Program-made: the position numbers and the translations under genes
Notes under the pieces: generated by a model
Databases searched by the model: none
The model's input: only the letters and a program-made list of their open reading frames with translations
What the model was told of the DNA's origin: nothing
Source of the DNA: Nitrospira sp.
GTDB lineage: Bacteria > Nitrospirota > Nitrospiria > Nitrospirales > Nitrospiraceae
Direction: 5' to 3'
NCBI GenBank assembly: GCA_005116955.1
Contig: SWDI01000002.1
Span: 483,151 to 547,150, forward strand
Length of the DNA stretch: 64,000 nt
Shown: positions 44,120 through 53,320 of the stretch, in pieces
Position numbering within the stretch: position 1 is the stretch's first letter
Layout of the letters: the number at the start of each line of letters is the position of its first letter

Positions 44120-45304
44120 ATGGACCGCCAAATTGTCTGCTTTGGTATTCCTGCTTTTGAAGTCGCCGTCGCGCGGCTGCATGATCCCAGTCTCTCGACG
44201 CGACCTGTCGCGATCGCTGCATTAAACACCTCCCGCGCGTGCCTGCGTGAAGTCTCAGCCGAATCCGAACAAGCAGGTCTAGCGGTGGGCATGTCCGTTG
44301 AACGAGCGCGACGGGTCTGTCCGTCTTTGCACGTCTCGCCCCCGAATCGCTCCCGCGTCCGCAACGCGGAGGAGTCGTTGCTTCACATCGTGAGACGCTA
44401 TGCTCCGGTCTGGGAACCGGTTCAGGCTGGCTCCTTCGTGATGGATCTGACCGGGACCGGACGGCTCTTTGGGCCTGCTTATGATGTCGCGGCGAAGGTC
44501 CAGCATGAGGTCCTCGCTCAGTATCGGCTAGACGGGGTCGCCGGTGTGGGGAGCAACAAGCTGGTGGCTCAGACTGCGGCGACGTTGATTCAACCCTCTG
44601 AACTCTACGATGTCCGGCCGGGGTCGGAGCCGATGTTCATGGCTCCACTGTCGGTACGAAGCCTGCCAGGCTTACAGCGCCCCTGCATGCGGCAGGTCCT
44701 GACCAGGCTCGATGATTTGAATCTCGACACACTCGGTGACGTGGCGGAGAGTCCCATTGATGCATTAGAAGTGGCGCTCGGGGATTATGCCGGGCAACTC
44801 TCCCGCTGGGCCCAGGGAATTGATTCATTGCCGGTGTTGCCGCCGGCGATTCAGCCCAGTCTTGAAGAGACGGTCCTCCTCGATCCAGATGCAATCGATG
44901 ATCCGGTGCTGACCGGCCAATTACTCGACGCACTGCAACGGCTCTGCCGGACGCTCCGGAGTCAGCGTCGCGTCTGTGGCCGTCTCACCCTGACGATCCG
45001 GTACAGCGATTACCTTGAAGTAACCAAACACGAGCGCGTTGCTCCCGAAACCTGCTGGGAATGTGACTTGTCTTCCGTGGTGCTGTCACTCTTTCAGAAG
45101 TCCATGCGTCGGCGGATTCGCCTGCGCGCCATGACCCTAAGCATGAGTGGCCTGACCGGCTACGCCGAGCAAGGGGTGTTGTTCGATGCTCGGCCCGTCG
45201 ATGAGCAGCGACGGCAGGACCGAGCTAAGAAGTTGGCGGTCGCCCTCGATACGCTCCATGCCCGGTTTGGTGAGCGGGTCATTCGGTATGGGAGGAGTAG
45301 TTGA
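44120..45304 (+). CDS. imuB: ImuB-like Y-family polymerase homologue, catalytically degenerate
   Basis: 394 residues with the Y-family fold (palm, fingers, little finger). The catalytic motifs are lost: where active enzymes have HxDxDAFF this protein has CFGIPAF, and where they have SIDEAFLD it has QAGSFVMD. That is the hallmark of ImuB, which serves as a scaffold between the sliding clamp and DnaE2. A clamp-binding-type motif QGVLF lies near the C-terminus. The open frame extends upstream through the repressor gene, but ATG 44120 begins the homology. Its stop is directly followed by the dnaE2 GTG. Confidence 0.87.
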   Translation: MDRQIVCFGIPAFEVAVARLHDPSLSTRPVAIAALNTSRACLREVSAESEQAGLAVGMSVERARRVCPSLHVSPPNRSRVRNAEESLLHIVRRYAPVWEPVQAGSFVMDLTGTGRLFGPAYDVAAKVQHEVLAQYRLDGVAGVGSNKLVAQTAATLIQPSELYDVRPGSEPMFMAPLSVRSLPGLQRPCMRQVLTRLDDLNLDTLGDVAESPIDALEVALGDYAGQLSRWAQGIDSLPVLPPAIQPSLEETVLLDPDAIDDPVLTGQLLDALQRLCRTLRSQRRVCGRLTLTIRYSDYLEVTKHERVAPETCWECDLSSVVLSLFQKSMRRRIRLRAMTLSMSGLTGYAEQGVLFDARPVDEQRRQDRAKKLAVALDTLHARFGERVIRYGRSS

Positions 45305-48300
45305 GTGGCCTTCGTCCACCTGCATACCCATTCATCCTCTTCGCCGATGTGGGGTGTCCCGACGATAGAGGCCCTCTGCCAGGCCGCTCAATCACAAGGA
45401 CAGGACTATCTCGCGCTCACCGACACCAATGGACTCTATGGCGCAATCCGCTTTCTGAATGTCGCGCGCGAACATGGACTCAAGCCGATCATCGGTGCAG
45501 AACTCGTCTCCGGCCTGCGCCAGGCCGTGCTGCTCGCGAAGAACTCCACGGGGTACGCCAATCTCTGCCGGATCCTGTCTGCTCGTCATTGTGATGTGTC
45601 CTTTGACTTCATCGAGATGGTCGCCCAACACCGAACAGGGTTGGTGATCCTGTCAGATGATCCTATTGCCGTGCCCGCTTGGCAGGCGGATTCGGGAGAG
45701 AATCTCTATATTGAGCTCACGCCGGGACCGGCGCTCCAAGACGCGGTCGCGTTGAGCCGCCAACTCAGGCTGCCGCCGGTGGCCACCACCCGCGCCGCGT
45801 TCCTTCGCCCAGCCGACTATCAGGCCCATCGACTGCTCCGCGCGATCGCGGAGAACACGACGCTCTCACGACTCAAGCCCGACCGCTGCGCTCTTCCCTC
45901 TCAGTGGCTCATGCCGGAACCAATGCTCACGCGACATCTGCCGCACGTTCCGGAAGCCATCGCCAACACGCGGCAGATTGCCAAACAGTGCCACACCGAT
46001 TGGGACTTTAAACAGACCATCTTTCCATCCTTCCGTCAGCTCTCCTCAGACGACGCCTTCGAGACGTTGCAGCGCAAGACCTACGACGGCGCCATCTGGC
46101 GCTATGGGTCTTTGTCGGTCCTAGTCCGAGAACGGATTGAGAAGGAACTGGTGGTGATCCGTGACAAAGGCTATGCGGATTATTTCCTGGCGGTGGATGA
46201 AATCGTCCGCCAAGCGCCACATACTTGTGGCCGTGGTTCTGCCGCCGCCTCGATTGTGTCCTACTGTCTCGGCATCACACATGTGGATCCGATCAGGCAC
46301 AACTTGCTGTTTGAACGGTTTCTGAATCCCGGCCGTCATGATCCACCCGACATCGACGTGGACTTTCCCTGGGACGAACGTCCAGCCATCCTCGACTGGG
46401 TCTTTAAACAGTACGGGCATCAGCACGCGGCGATGGTCGCCAATCAGAACACCCTCGCTACACGCGCGGCTTTGCGCGAGATTGCGAAGGTCTATGGCCT
46501 TCCCGCCGCTGAGATTGGCAAGGCGCTGAACTTTTTGCAGCGACGAGCCGACTTCGTTGACGTGCAACCCGGCATGATGGTGCAAGACTGGGCGCGAGAC
46601 GTCTGCAAGGCGTTGAACCTGAGAAACCCTTGGCCAGAGATCCTCTACTGGTCGACGCAATTGGATGGCCACTTCAGGAATTTGAGCCTCCATCCCGGCG
46701 GTGTCGTGTTAGTTCCGGATGAGATCCGACGGTATGTGCCGGTTGAAATCTCGGCTTCCGGCTTACCGGTGATTCAATGGGAGAAGGACCAGACGGAAGA
46801 GGCTGGGGTCGTGAAGATCGACCTCTTGGGCAATCGCTCACTCGCCGTCATTCGTGATGCCATCGCCGCCGTCGCCTGTAACACAGGCAGGGTCATCGAC
46901 TATGCGACGTGGGATCCGCTCACTGATCCGACCACCAACGACTTGATTCGGCGCGGCGAGACGATGGGTTGCTTCTATGTGGAATCGCCTGCGACGAGAC
47001 TGTTACTGAAGAAGCTCTGGGCCGGGATGCCGCCGACCAGAAAAGCGGCCGCCGATGTCTTCGAATATCTCGTCGTGGTGTCGTCGATCATCCGCCCTGC
47101 CGCGAACGTGTTCGCAGATGAGTTTGTGCGTCGCGCCCATGGACAACGTTATCGTTCACTGCATCCGCTCCTGGATGAGGTCCTCGCGGAGACGCACGGC
47201 ATCATGGTGTACCAAGAAGACGTGATGAAGGTCGCCGTGGCCCTTGGCGGCTTCTCCGTCAAAGATGGCGATCAGCTCAGAAAGGTCCTGAGTAAGAAGC
47301 ACAAGGCCCGGCGGCTTCGGGACTATCAGCTGCAGTTTTACAAGGGTGCCATGAGCCGTAGCGTGGAACGGTCGGTCACCGATGCCATCTGGGCCATGAT
47401 CACGAGCTTCGCGGGGTATAGCTTCTGTAAACCGCATAGTGCCAGCTATGCCCAGGTGAGTTTCAAATCGGCTTACCTCAGAGCCCACTATCCCGCCGAG
47501 TTCATCGCCGCGGTTGTGAGTAATCAAGGCGGCTACTACTCAGCCTTTGCCTATCTATCGGAGGGACGACGGATGGGCCTCACCATCCTGCCCCCGGACA
47601 TCAATGCGAGTGTTTGGGCTTATACCGGATCAGGAACCACCGTTCGAGTCGGTCTCATGCAGATCAAAGGCCTGCAAGAAGACCTGGCCAAGCTGATCAT
47701 CGCAGAGAGAAAAACGCATGGCCCGTACCGATCGCCGTCCGATTTCCTGAGTCGCGTAAAGCTGGACTACAGCCAAGCCAAATTGTTGATCAAACCTGGA
47801 TGCTTGGATTCGATTGCCGGTGAACTCACCAGACCGGCCCTGCTGTGGCGCGTCTTCGCATCGCAAGCGACGAAGCCGCCGAGCTACATCCCCATCCCCA
47901 CAGAGTATTCAGTCCAGAAGAAACTTCACCACGAGCTGGCTCTCTTCGGCTTTCCCTTACGCTGCCATCCGCTCGATCTGTTCAAGGAGGCGCTGGCTGA
48001 TACCTCGCACATTCTTGCAAAGGATTTGAATCAGTATATGGGGAAAGAAGTCACTCTTATCGGGTGGCTTCTGACAGAGAAGATTGTCTCTACCAAGAAA
48101 GGCGAACCGATGGAGTTTATGACTCTGGAGGATCAGACCGGGATGTATGACGCCACCGTGTTTCCCAATATGTACCGGGAATACTGCCATCTCCTGGCCA
48201 CGAACCAAGCCTATATCGTGACAGGCTTGGTCGAGGAGCATTTCTCCACAGTCACCGTCTCTGTCCATACTCTTAGACTGCTGACCAGCCATGCCCGCGA

Positions 48301-48349
48301 GACACCTGCCGAATTTCTAGAAGAAGTCCGCACGGAAGAGTACACCTAG
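45305..48349 (+). CDS. dnaE2: DnaE2, error-prone DNA polymerase III alpha-type
   Basis: 1014 residues: PHP domain at the N-terminus (HLHTHSSS, residues 5-12), C-family polymerase core with catalytic aspartates in PDIDVDF (about 348-354), HhH region and a C-terminal OB fold (EVTLIGWLLTEKIVSTKKGEPMEF region). Performs translesion synthesis with ImuB. Slightly shorter than typical DnaE2 (1030-1100). GTG start immediately after the imuB stop, with GGAGGAG seven bases upstream. No imuA gene is present between repressor and imuB. Confidence 0.93.
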   Translation: MAFVHLHTHSSSSPMWGVPTIEALCQAAQSQGQDYLALTDTNGLYGAIRFLNVAREHGLKPIIGAELVSGLRQAVLLAKNSTGYANLCRILSARHCDVSFDFIEMVAQHRTGLVILSDDPIAVPAWQADSGENLYIELTPGPALQDAVALSRQLRLPPVATTRAAFLRPADYQAHRLLRAIAENTTLSRLKPDRCALPSQWLMPEPMLTRHLPHVPEAIANTRQIAKQCHTDWDFKQTIFPSFRQLSSDDAFETLQRKTYDGAIWRYGSLSVLVRERIEKELVVIRDKGYADYFLAVDEIVRQAPHTCGRGSAAASIVSYCLGITHVDPIRHNLLFERFLNPGRHDPPDIDVDFPWDERPAILDWVFKQYGHQHAAMVANQNTLATRAALREIAKVYGLPAAEIGKALNFLQRRADFVDVQPGMMVQDWARDVCKALNLRNPWPEILYWSTQLDGHFRNLSLHPGGVVLVPDEIRRYVPVEISASGLPVIQWEKDQTEEAGVVKIDLLGNRSLAVIRDAIAAVACNTGRVIDYATWDPLTDPTTNDLIRRGETMGCFYVESPATRLLLKKLWAGMPPTRKAAADVFEYLVVVSSIIRPAANVFADEFVRRAHGQRYRSLHPLLDEVLAETHGIMVYQEDVMKVAVALGGFSVKDGDQLRKVLSKKHKARRLRDYQLQFYKGAMSRSVERSVTDAIWAMITSFAGYSFCKPHSASYAQVSFKSAYLRAHYPAEFIAAVVSNQGGYYSAFAYLSEGRRMGLTILPPDINASVWAYTGSGTTVRVGLMQIKGLQEDLAKLIIAERKTHGPYRSPSDFLSRVKLDYSQAKLLIKPGCLDSIAGELTRPALLWRVFASQATKPPSYIPIPTEYSVQKKLHHELALFGFPLRCHPLDLFKEALADTSHILAKDLNQYMGKEVTLIGWLLTEKIVSTKKGEPMEFMTLEDQTGMYDATVFPNMYREYCHLLATNQAYIVTGLVEEHFSTVTVSVHTLRLLTSHARETPAEFLEEVRTEEYT

Positions 48350-48426
48350 ATGACTAGCACGTCATGCAAGGTGGCCATTTGCCAGCAGGGAGACCCCTGA
48401 GAACTCAAGACGTACGGGGGGACGAG

Positions 48427-48837
48427 GTGCAGATAGAGTATGCCGAAGAGTGGTTCGGATGGGCGCAACGGTTTTACGACTTAGCCGTCGAGGATGAAAA
48501 ACAGCGATGGATGTATAGCGCCCTCTGTCAATTTTGCTGGGAGATCGCCGGCACCCCCTATGCCGAGGAGTTTCAACCCAGAGAACATCGTGTTGCGAAG
48601 TACTTAAGACCTCACTGGTGTGTACTCCTGTCAAAACGCGATGGGAGTGCTCCGAAGAAATGGGTGCAGGTATCCACGGGGGATAATGGTGACCGTCCGT
48701 GGCTCGCTTATTCCGAGTTCCATCCGGAGCATCTGTGCGCATGCGAGTTCATGCTTGTTGATCCCGCCAATATGGTGCCACGATTCACAAAATTTCTGTC
48801 GCTGGTAGACTGGTCGGGCTTCGCCTGGGAGAAATGA
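48427..48837 (+). CDS. hypothetical protein downstream of dnaE2
   Basis: 136 residues, not recognised; rich in Trp and aromatic residues (EYAEEWFGWAQRFYDLAVED, WCVLLSKRDG, CEFMLVDPANMVPRF), no signal peptide or membrane segment, apparently a compact cytosolic protein. GTG 48427 is preceded by GGGGGG five bases upstream; ATG 48364 would add 21 residues. Same direction as dnaE2 and about 80 bp behind it, so it may be part of the SOS operon. Confidence 0.6.
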   Translation: MQIEYAEEWFGWAQRFYDLAVEDEKQRWMYSALCQFCWEIAGTPYAEEFQPREHRVAKYLRPHWCVLLSKRDGSAPKKWVQVSTGDNGDRPWLAYSEFHPEHLCACEFMLVDPANMVPRFTKFLSLVDWSGFAWEK

Positions 48838-48895
48838 TTCAGCCTGAGGCGTGCCCCCCAATTGAGTGCGGAAGCCAGGGCGATCCATGGCCTCC

Positions 48896-49741
48896 CTACC
48901 ACGCATCGTACCGTACCCATTCGAAGAATCGCCTCACCTTGATTGGCAGATTCGATCCTAGGGATTGATCGTCAAGCATGTTGGGCTGACCGTTTAGTGA
49001 AAGGGACAGTTCGGCGCGGTATAGATCTGCTTTGTATTGAATAATCGCCTCTCCGATCCAGTCGTGCTCCTTCTTCGTCATGGTCACAGGACGAATCGCC
49101 TGTTCCAGGTGGGCATGGGCGGCACGATCTTCGTCCGTTTTCCAGTCGAGACTCTGAGCCTCTTCGAGCACACGGAAGTTGCCGTCGCCTGGATCCATCG
49201 TCCCGATCACGAACTTCAGATAGGTCACCGCTTGCTCTGGTGTGGTCAGCTGAGGACGATTCCACTTATTGAGCTGACGAATCTGCTCTACCCCTCGCTG
49301 ACCGTTCAGGAGCGTAATGCCGCGATCATGAGAGAGGAAGGTCAGGACTCCCGATTGTACCCCGGGTATCTCCAATTCCCCTTCGATCAAAGCTACATTG
49401 TCGTAACAAGCAAGGGGCAGCCTCCGCAGCCGCGAGGGCTCAACCGGTACCGACCACTCGTTCCTTCTGATCAGATACCGACTGGGCGCAGCCCGATGAT
49501 GCCGAATTTTCTGCATGACCTCAGCAAATTCTTCCGGCGGAAGATCTTGCCAATTCCCCTCCATCAGGGGCCTGGCCGGCCATGGCGGAGTCGTCTCAGG
49601 TGTTGAGGCGAATACCTCTGAAGCCTCGCTACCCGCTCTCTCTTCTGCGATTGACGGCAAGAGCTCGCCGGCCATTGCCGCCTGCAGACAAAGCAGACTC
49701 AGCACGCTAGCTAAGACAATCGGCATCTTGTGATGATTCAT
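48896..49741 (-). CDS. exported protein of unknown function
   Basis: 281 residues with a Sec signal peptide (MPIVLASVLSLLCLQAAMA) and a periplasmic domain without recognised motif (VALIEGELEIPGVQSGVLTF, EWVRYDAW end). GGAGG lies ten bases before ATG 49741. Convergent with the dnaE2 operon; it follows the large Ig-like lipoprotein gene after 168 bp. Confidence 0.75.
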   Translation of the reverse strand: MNHHKMPIVLASVLSLLCLQAAMAGELLPSIAEERAGSEASEVFASTPETTPPWPARPLMEGNWQDLPPEEFAEVMQKIRHHRAAPSRYLIRRNEWSVPVEPSRLRRLPLACYDNVALIEGELEIPGVQSGVLTFLSHDRGITLLNGQRGVEQIRQLNKWNRPQLTTPEQAVTYLKFVIGTMDPGDGNFRVLEEAQSLDWKTDEDRAAHAHLEQAIRPVTMTKKEHDWIGEAIIQYKADLYRAELSLSLNGQPNMLDDQSLGSNLPIKVRRFFEWVRYDAW

Positions 49742-49909
49742 GTGTGAATGTCCTCCGCATTGCCTCACGTAGGAGTCAGGCGATGTTGTTCTCCTGGGAC
49801 CCCTCGTGATTCAGCAAAACCAAATCAGCTACCCTTGCCCGTTTCATACTCGCCGGGTGAGACGACGGAATTACCGCCGCCTCACCCAGAGAACTCACCT
49901 CACTGCACG

Positions 49910-52021
49910 TTAGAACGGCGAGAAGGTCACCGTGCCGTTCAAGGTAATCGACGGGATATTCCCAAATGGGGTTGTTAAAACCGTATTCAAGAACGTCACC
50001 GTCCCCGCCGATCGATTCACCGTCACACCACTGCAGGCTGTTCCTGGAATAAGAGGAGCTTGAGAAAAACAGGTCCAAAGACCCTCATCTCCAGTCACAT
50101 CATCATCCAAACCAAAACCAACGAAGGATACCTGACCAGTGGACGCCTCTACAGACACGTTCAGAGGTTCTCCATGCCGAGGGAAATCAACTTCCAATGC
50201 GTAGAGCAAGATGGAATTCCCCCTGACCCGGATGTCGTTAAATGTCGGATCTGGCACGAACGTCCCTCCCACGCTGGCTGGCGCGTTCGACACCGTCAGC
50301 TGACCTCCGCCGGTTCCGCCTCCCCCGCCTCCACTTGGGAGAATGACGATGGTAAACTGCCGTTCAGCTGATTGTTGAGGCGTCCCACTATCCTGTACCC
50401 GTAGAGTGAATGGGAACGTCCCAGCCGTTGTCGGCGCACCGGTGATGGTCCCAGTGGCAGTATCCAACGACAAGCCTACCGGTAAGGTCCCAGCACTGAT
50501 ACTCCAAGTCTTGTCGCCGGTTCCCCCTGTCGCCCCCAATATGTCATTGTAGGCCGTACCGACCATACCGCTCGACAGTGTGTTGGTTATAATCAAGAGG
50601 GGTTGCACGTTCGGCGCAGTAATCGCGACCGTAAATTCCTTCCTCGTCGTCCCCCCCGCTGAATCAGTCACCTTCACGGTGATTGTCGTCGTGGCAGCCG
50701 CAGTCGGTGTCCCTGAGATCACACCAGCGGGATTCAGGGATACGCCATCCGGTAAGGAATTCGACCCGGTAGTGAGGCTCCAGACATAGCCAGGCACTCC
50801 ACCGGCAGCGACCAAGGTCTGGTTGTAGGCCACCCCAATGGTCCCGTTCGGAAGTGCCGTCGTCGTGATCGCCAGCTGACCCGGCTGCTTCACCAGGCAG
50901 TTGGGGAGTGTGATATCCGTCGCCGAGGGCCCGACGTTCACCGTATTCGAGACCGGGACCAGATTGAAGGTCTGTGCATCGAATTCAAAGAGCCCGAGTT
51001 TCGCCCGACTGCTCTTGCGCATGGCCACCGAGAAGGTCCCATCCGCTGCCGTCGCATCCATAGCCATCCCGGTGTAACCAATGCCCTCTGTCTGCACGAG
51101 AGCATTGGCCACTGGTTGCCCATTCGCGTCCTTGACGCACCCGTTCACCACGATGCTGTCGAGCACCAGATCGGCATTCCAATAGGTGACACGGGTCACA
51201 GGTCCTTCATAGTATCGATTTGCGCCAGTCCCTTGCAGTGTGGCCGTACCGTCCTCACGCCAGACCCCGGCGGTGTCGTCAAAGAACCACAAGGGCATCG
51301 TGGCCGGTGGATTGGCAGACTGGGTCCTGAGCGGAATACGAATGGTCGCCGTGGTGCCTGGCGCCAGTGTGTAGCGAGCGCCGGCACTGTCGCGAACATC
51401 GATCTGCATGGCGCCGCCACTTTCCAGCGGTTGCACCGAGCCGCCGCCGGCCGCAATGCCATTGAATCCTCCCGGCATCACCCGGGGCTCCTCAGCCGGG
51501 TTGATTGGCGTCAAGGATACATTCACCGACCCAGCCGGCGTGCCTCCAGCGACCGGCACCAAGCCATTGGCCGGAATCGTCACACGAGCCGGTGAATTCG
51601 GCACGGACACCGTCCCACCTGATGTCACGGAGACCGTCTCGGTGACTCCAATCGGCACAAGCTTGACCCCGAGGTTGGTGGTTTGCCCAGCTGTGACGCG
51701 AGCAATTGGAAAGGCCTCGGCAAATCCGCTGGCTTCCACACGCACAACGGTACGATCTCCGACAGGAGCCGAGATGGTAAACTTCCCGTCCGCCGCCGTC
51801 GTCGTGGTCCCCGTCTCCGTCTTCACGGCAGCCCCGCTCACCGGCGCATCGTTGGCCAATGAGACGACTTGCCCAGTCACCGTACCCACCGATTGTACTA
51901 TCGGTGCACTCCCATTCTCAGTGCCGCCACAAGCGGCCAGCTGCAGACAGAGAAGCCCCGCTAGAGCGACGCGTCCCCATCGTGATCGATGCTTCCATAC
52001 CCTCTCACTGCACACGTTCAT
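49910..52021 (-). CDS. large lipoprotein with carboxypeptidase-regulatory and Ig-like repeats
   Basis: 703 residues. Lipoprotein signal ending LAAC, then a CarboxypepD-regulatory-like beta domain (VSGAAVKTETGTTTTAADGKF), a central region with a second such domain (VNGCVKDANGQPVANALVQT), and two putative Ig modules of the He_PIG type (GVISGTPTAAATTTITVKVTD and GTITGAPTTAGTFPFTLRVQD). Cell-surface adhesion or scaffold role is likely from architecture only. AGGAGG five bases before ATG 52021. Confidence 0.82.
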   Translation of the reverse strand: MNVCSERVWKHRSRWGRVALAGLLCLQLAACGGTENGSAPIVQSVGTVTGQVVSLANDAPVSGAAVKTETGTTTTAADGKFTISAPVGDRTVVRVEASGFAEAFPIARVTAGQTTNLGVKLVPIGVTETVSVTSGGTVSVPNSPARVTIPANGLVPVAGGTPAGSVNVSLTPINPAEEPRVMPGGFNGIAAGGGSVQPLESGGAMQIDVRDSAGARYTLAPGTTATIRIPLRTQSANPPATMPLWFFDDTAGVWREDGTATLQGTGANRYYEGPVTRVTYWNADLVLDSIVVNGCVKDANGQPVANALVQTEGIGYTGMAMDATAADGTFSVAMRKSSRAKLGLFEFDAQTFNLVPVSNTVNVGPSATDITLPNCLVKQPGQLAITTTALPNGTIGVAYNQTLVAAGGVPGYVWSLTTGSNSLPDGVSLNPAGVISGTPTAAATTTITVKVTDSAGGTTRKEFTVAITAPNVQPLLIITNTLSSGMVGTAYNDILGATGGTGDKTWSISAGTLPVGLSLDTATGTITGAPTTAGTFPFTLRVQDSGTPQQSAERQFTIVILPSGGGGGGTGGGQLTVSNAPASVGGTFVPDPTFNDIRVRGNSILLYALEVDFPRHGEPLNVSVEASTGQVSFVGFGLDDDVTGDEGLWTCFSQAPLIPGTACSGVTVNRSAGTVTFLNTVLTTPFGNIPSITLNGTVTFSPF

Positions 52022-52171
52022 GTCATCCTCCTGGTTAAGACTCACACACCTTGCTTCGACTCACCGTCACCATCCCGCCTCTTCATCCACATCCACGCCG
52101 GCTCACCCAGACAGGACACGGCTCCGCCCGCTGGTGTGGTGAGCCGTCCCTGTCTGAGTACCTGTTTAGGC

Positions 52172-52522
52172 CTACGGGGATGCAGAGACCCTTGACTGCA
52201 CATTCGACACGTTGACCGTCGGTTCATGAAAGAACCACCGCAACTCCTTGCGTTCCCCGGCACGAAACACCACGTTCTGCTCGCGGTCCCATTCGCCCTC
52301 CGAGGTGGAGAGATGCACCTTCACGCGAATCGTCCCCTGTTGGCCGACATTGGTAATCGTCCCTTTCACCACCACCCCAGCATCCGGCTCACCATTGACC
52401 ACGCCGAAATCGTAGTCGGAGTGGACCTGATCGACGCGTGCGCTCGCGTCGGATTGGTCATGACTTCCCACATACGCCAGCACGCCGAACGTCAGAATGA
52501 TTCCCCAAATAAAGTTCCCCAT
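52172..52522 (-). CDS. small membrane-anchored beta-domain protein
   Basis: 116 residues: N-terminal membrane segment (FIWGIILTFGVLAYVG) followed by a beta-sandwich-like domain (DAGVVVKGTITNVGQQGTIRVKV) resembling FxLYD-type exported domains. GGGAGG seven bases before ATG 52522. It lies 150 bp upstream of the Ig-like lipoprotein on the same strand. Confidence 0.72.
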   Translation of the reverse strand: MGNFIWGIILTFGVLAYVGSHDQSDASARVDQVHSDYDFGVVNGEPDAGVVVKGTITNVGQQGTIRVKVHLSTSEGEWDREQNVVFRAGERKELRWFFHEPTVNVSNVQSRVSASP

Positions 52523-52549
52523 CACCGCACCTCCCTTTCGATTGCTCAT

Positions 52550-53320
52550 TCAACGAGATTGGTGAGACTCAGCAGCCCACGAAATCTCTTGTTCATGACT
52601 CTCAGTCGTGGCATGGCCCTCGGAGTTAAGCTCGCTAAAGCAAAAAACTCCCTGAACAATGACAATCGCGGGTAAAGAGCGTCAGGATGGCGACTTTAAG
52701 AGCCTTTGGAGAAGGGAGCAGATTGATGCAGCGATCAAGGTTTGCTGAAGGCGAGATGGTCTATGACTTCCGGCAGCAGTGGCGAGAGCCCCGATAGGTG
52801 ATCTCTGGTGGCAATACAGCAACGCTGAACAAACGTTCTATGTATCGCGAAAGAAGGCGGTCTATCTGGGAATCATCAAACTGAGCCGGTTGCGGACAGA
52901 GGAAGAGGGAAATGGGTGGTTAAAGCGGGTAATCATTGTTTCAATCACGGGCGATTTAAGATGGGTCTTATCCGCTGAATGTTCATCCCGACTGTCTTCA
53001 GCCAGGAAACCTGTGAAGGCTACGTTCATTGAACTGGGAGGGATGTGAGCGATTGGTGGATCGTGCCTCAGTTCGCACCAATGTCTGAGATGGGTAGACC
53101 ACAATATCCGTCGTCCCTACGGCTCGCTCGGCCACCTGATTCAGCGTGAGTTCATCGGATAACCACTGAGAAAATCGATCGTCGAGTGAACCACCTGGAA
53201 TAAGCTTGAGCCGTCTCGTTATGGGGCCGAATCATGCGAATCATGAGACGGCACTGCGATTACAAGGTCAGGCCTGCCCGTCCCATACGTCCTCGCGGCG
53301 ATCGCGAAAGCAAGAAGTTC
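52550..53320. other. gene-poor stretch with decayed coding sequence
   Basis: Contains one doubtful plus-strand frame (52779-53048, listed separately) and, on the minus strand, a start-less frame (52998-53236) reading protein-like sequence (RLKLIPGGSLDDRFSQWL, then LNQVAERAVGTTDIVVYP). The two overlap near 53000. An inverted repeat GCCGTCTC/GAGACGGC (53210-53217, 53245-53252) encloses a tandem CGAATCATG duplication. The impression is of an eroded insertion site. Confidence 0.45.
52779..53048 (+). CDS. doubtful hypothetical protein
   Basis: 89 residues from a GTG without a ribosome site; reads WWQYSNAEQTFYVSRKKAVY and later VIIVSITGDLRWVLSAECSS. Unrecognised. Possibly the remnant of a larger frame. 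Confidence 0.3.
   Translation: MARAPIGDLWWQYSNAEQTFYVSRKKAVYLGIIKLSRLRTEEEGNGWLKRVIIVSITGDLRWVLSAECSSRLSSARKPVKATFIELGGM

Noticed and set aside
43480-44364. Long minus-strand frame opposite the repressor
   Set aside because: Antisense shadow of the repressor and imuB genes, whose motifs and frame are unambiguous.
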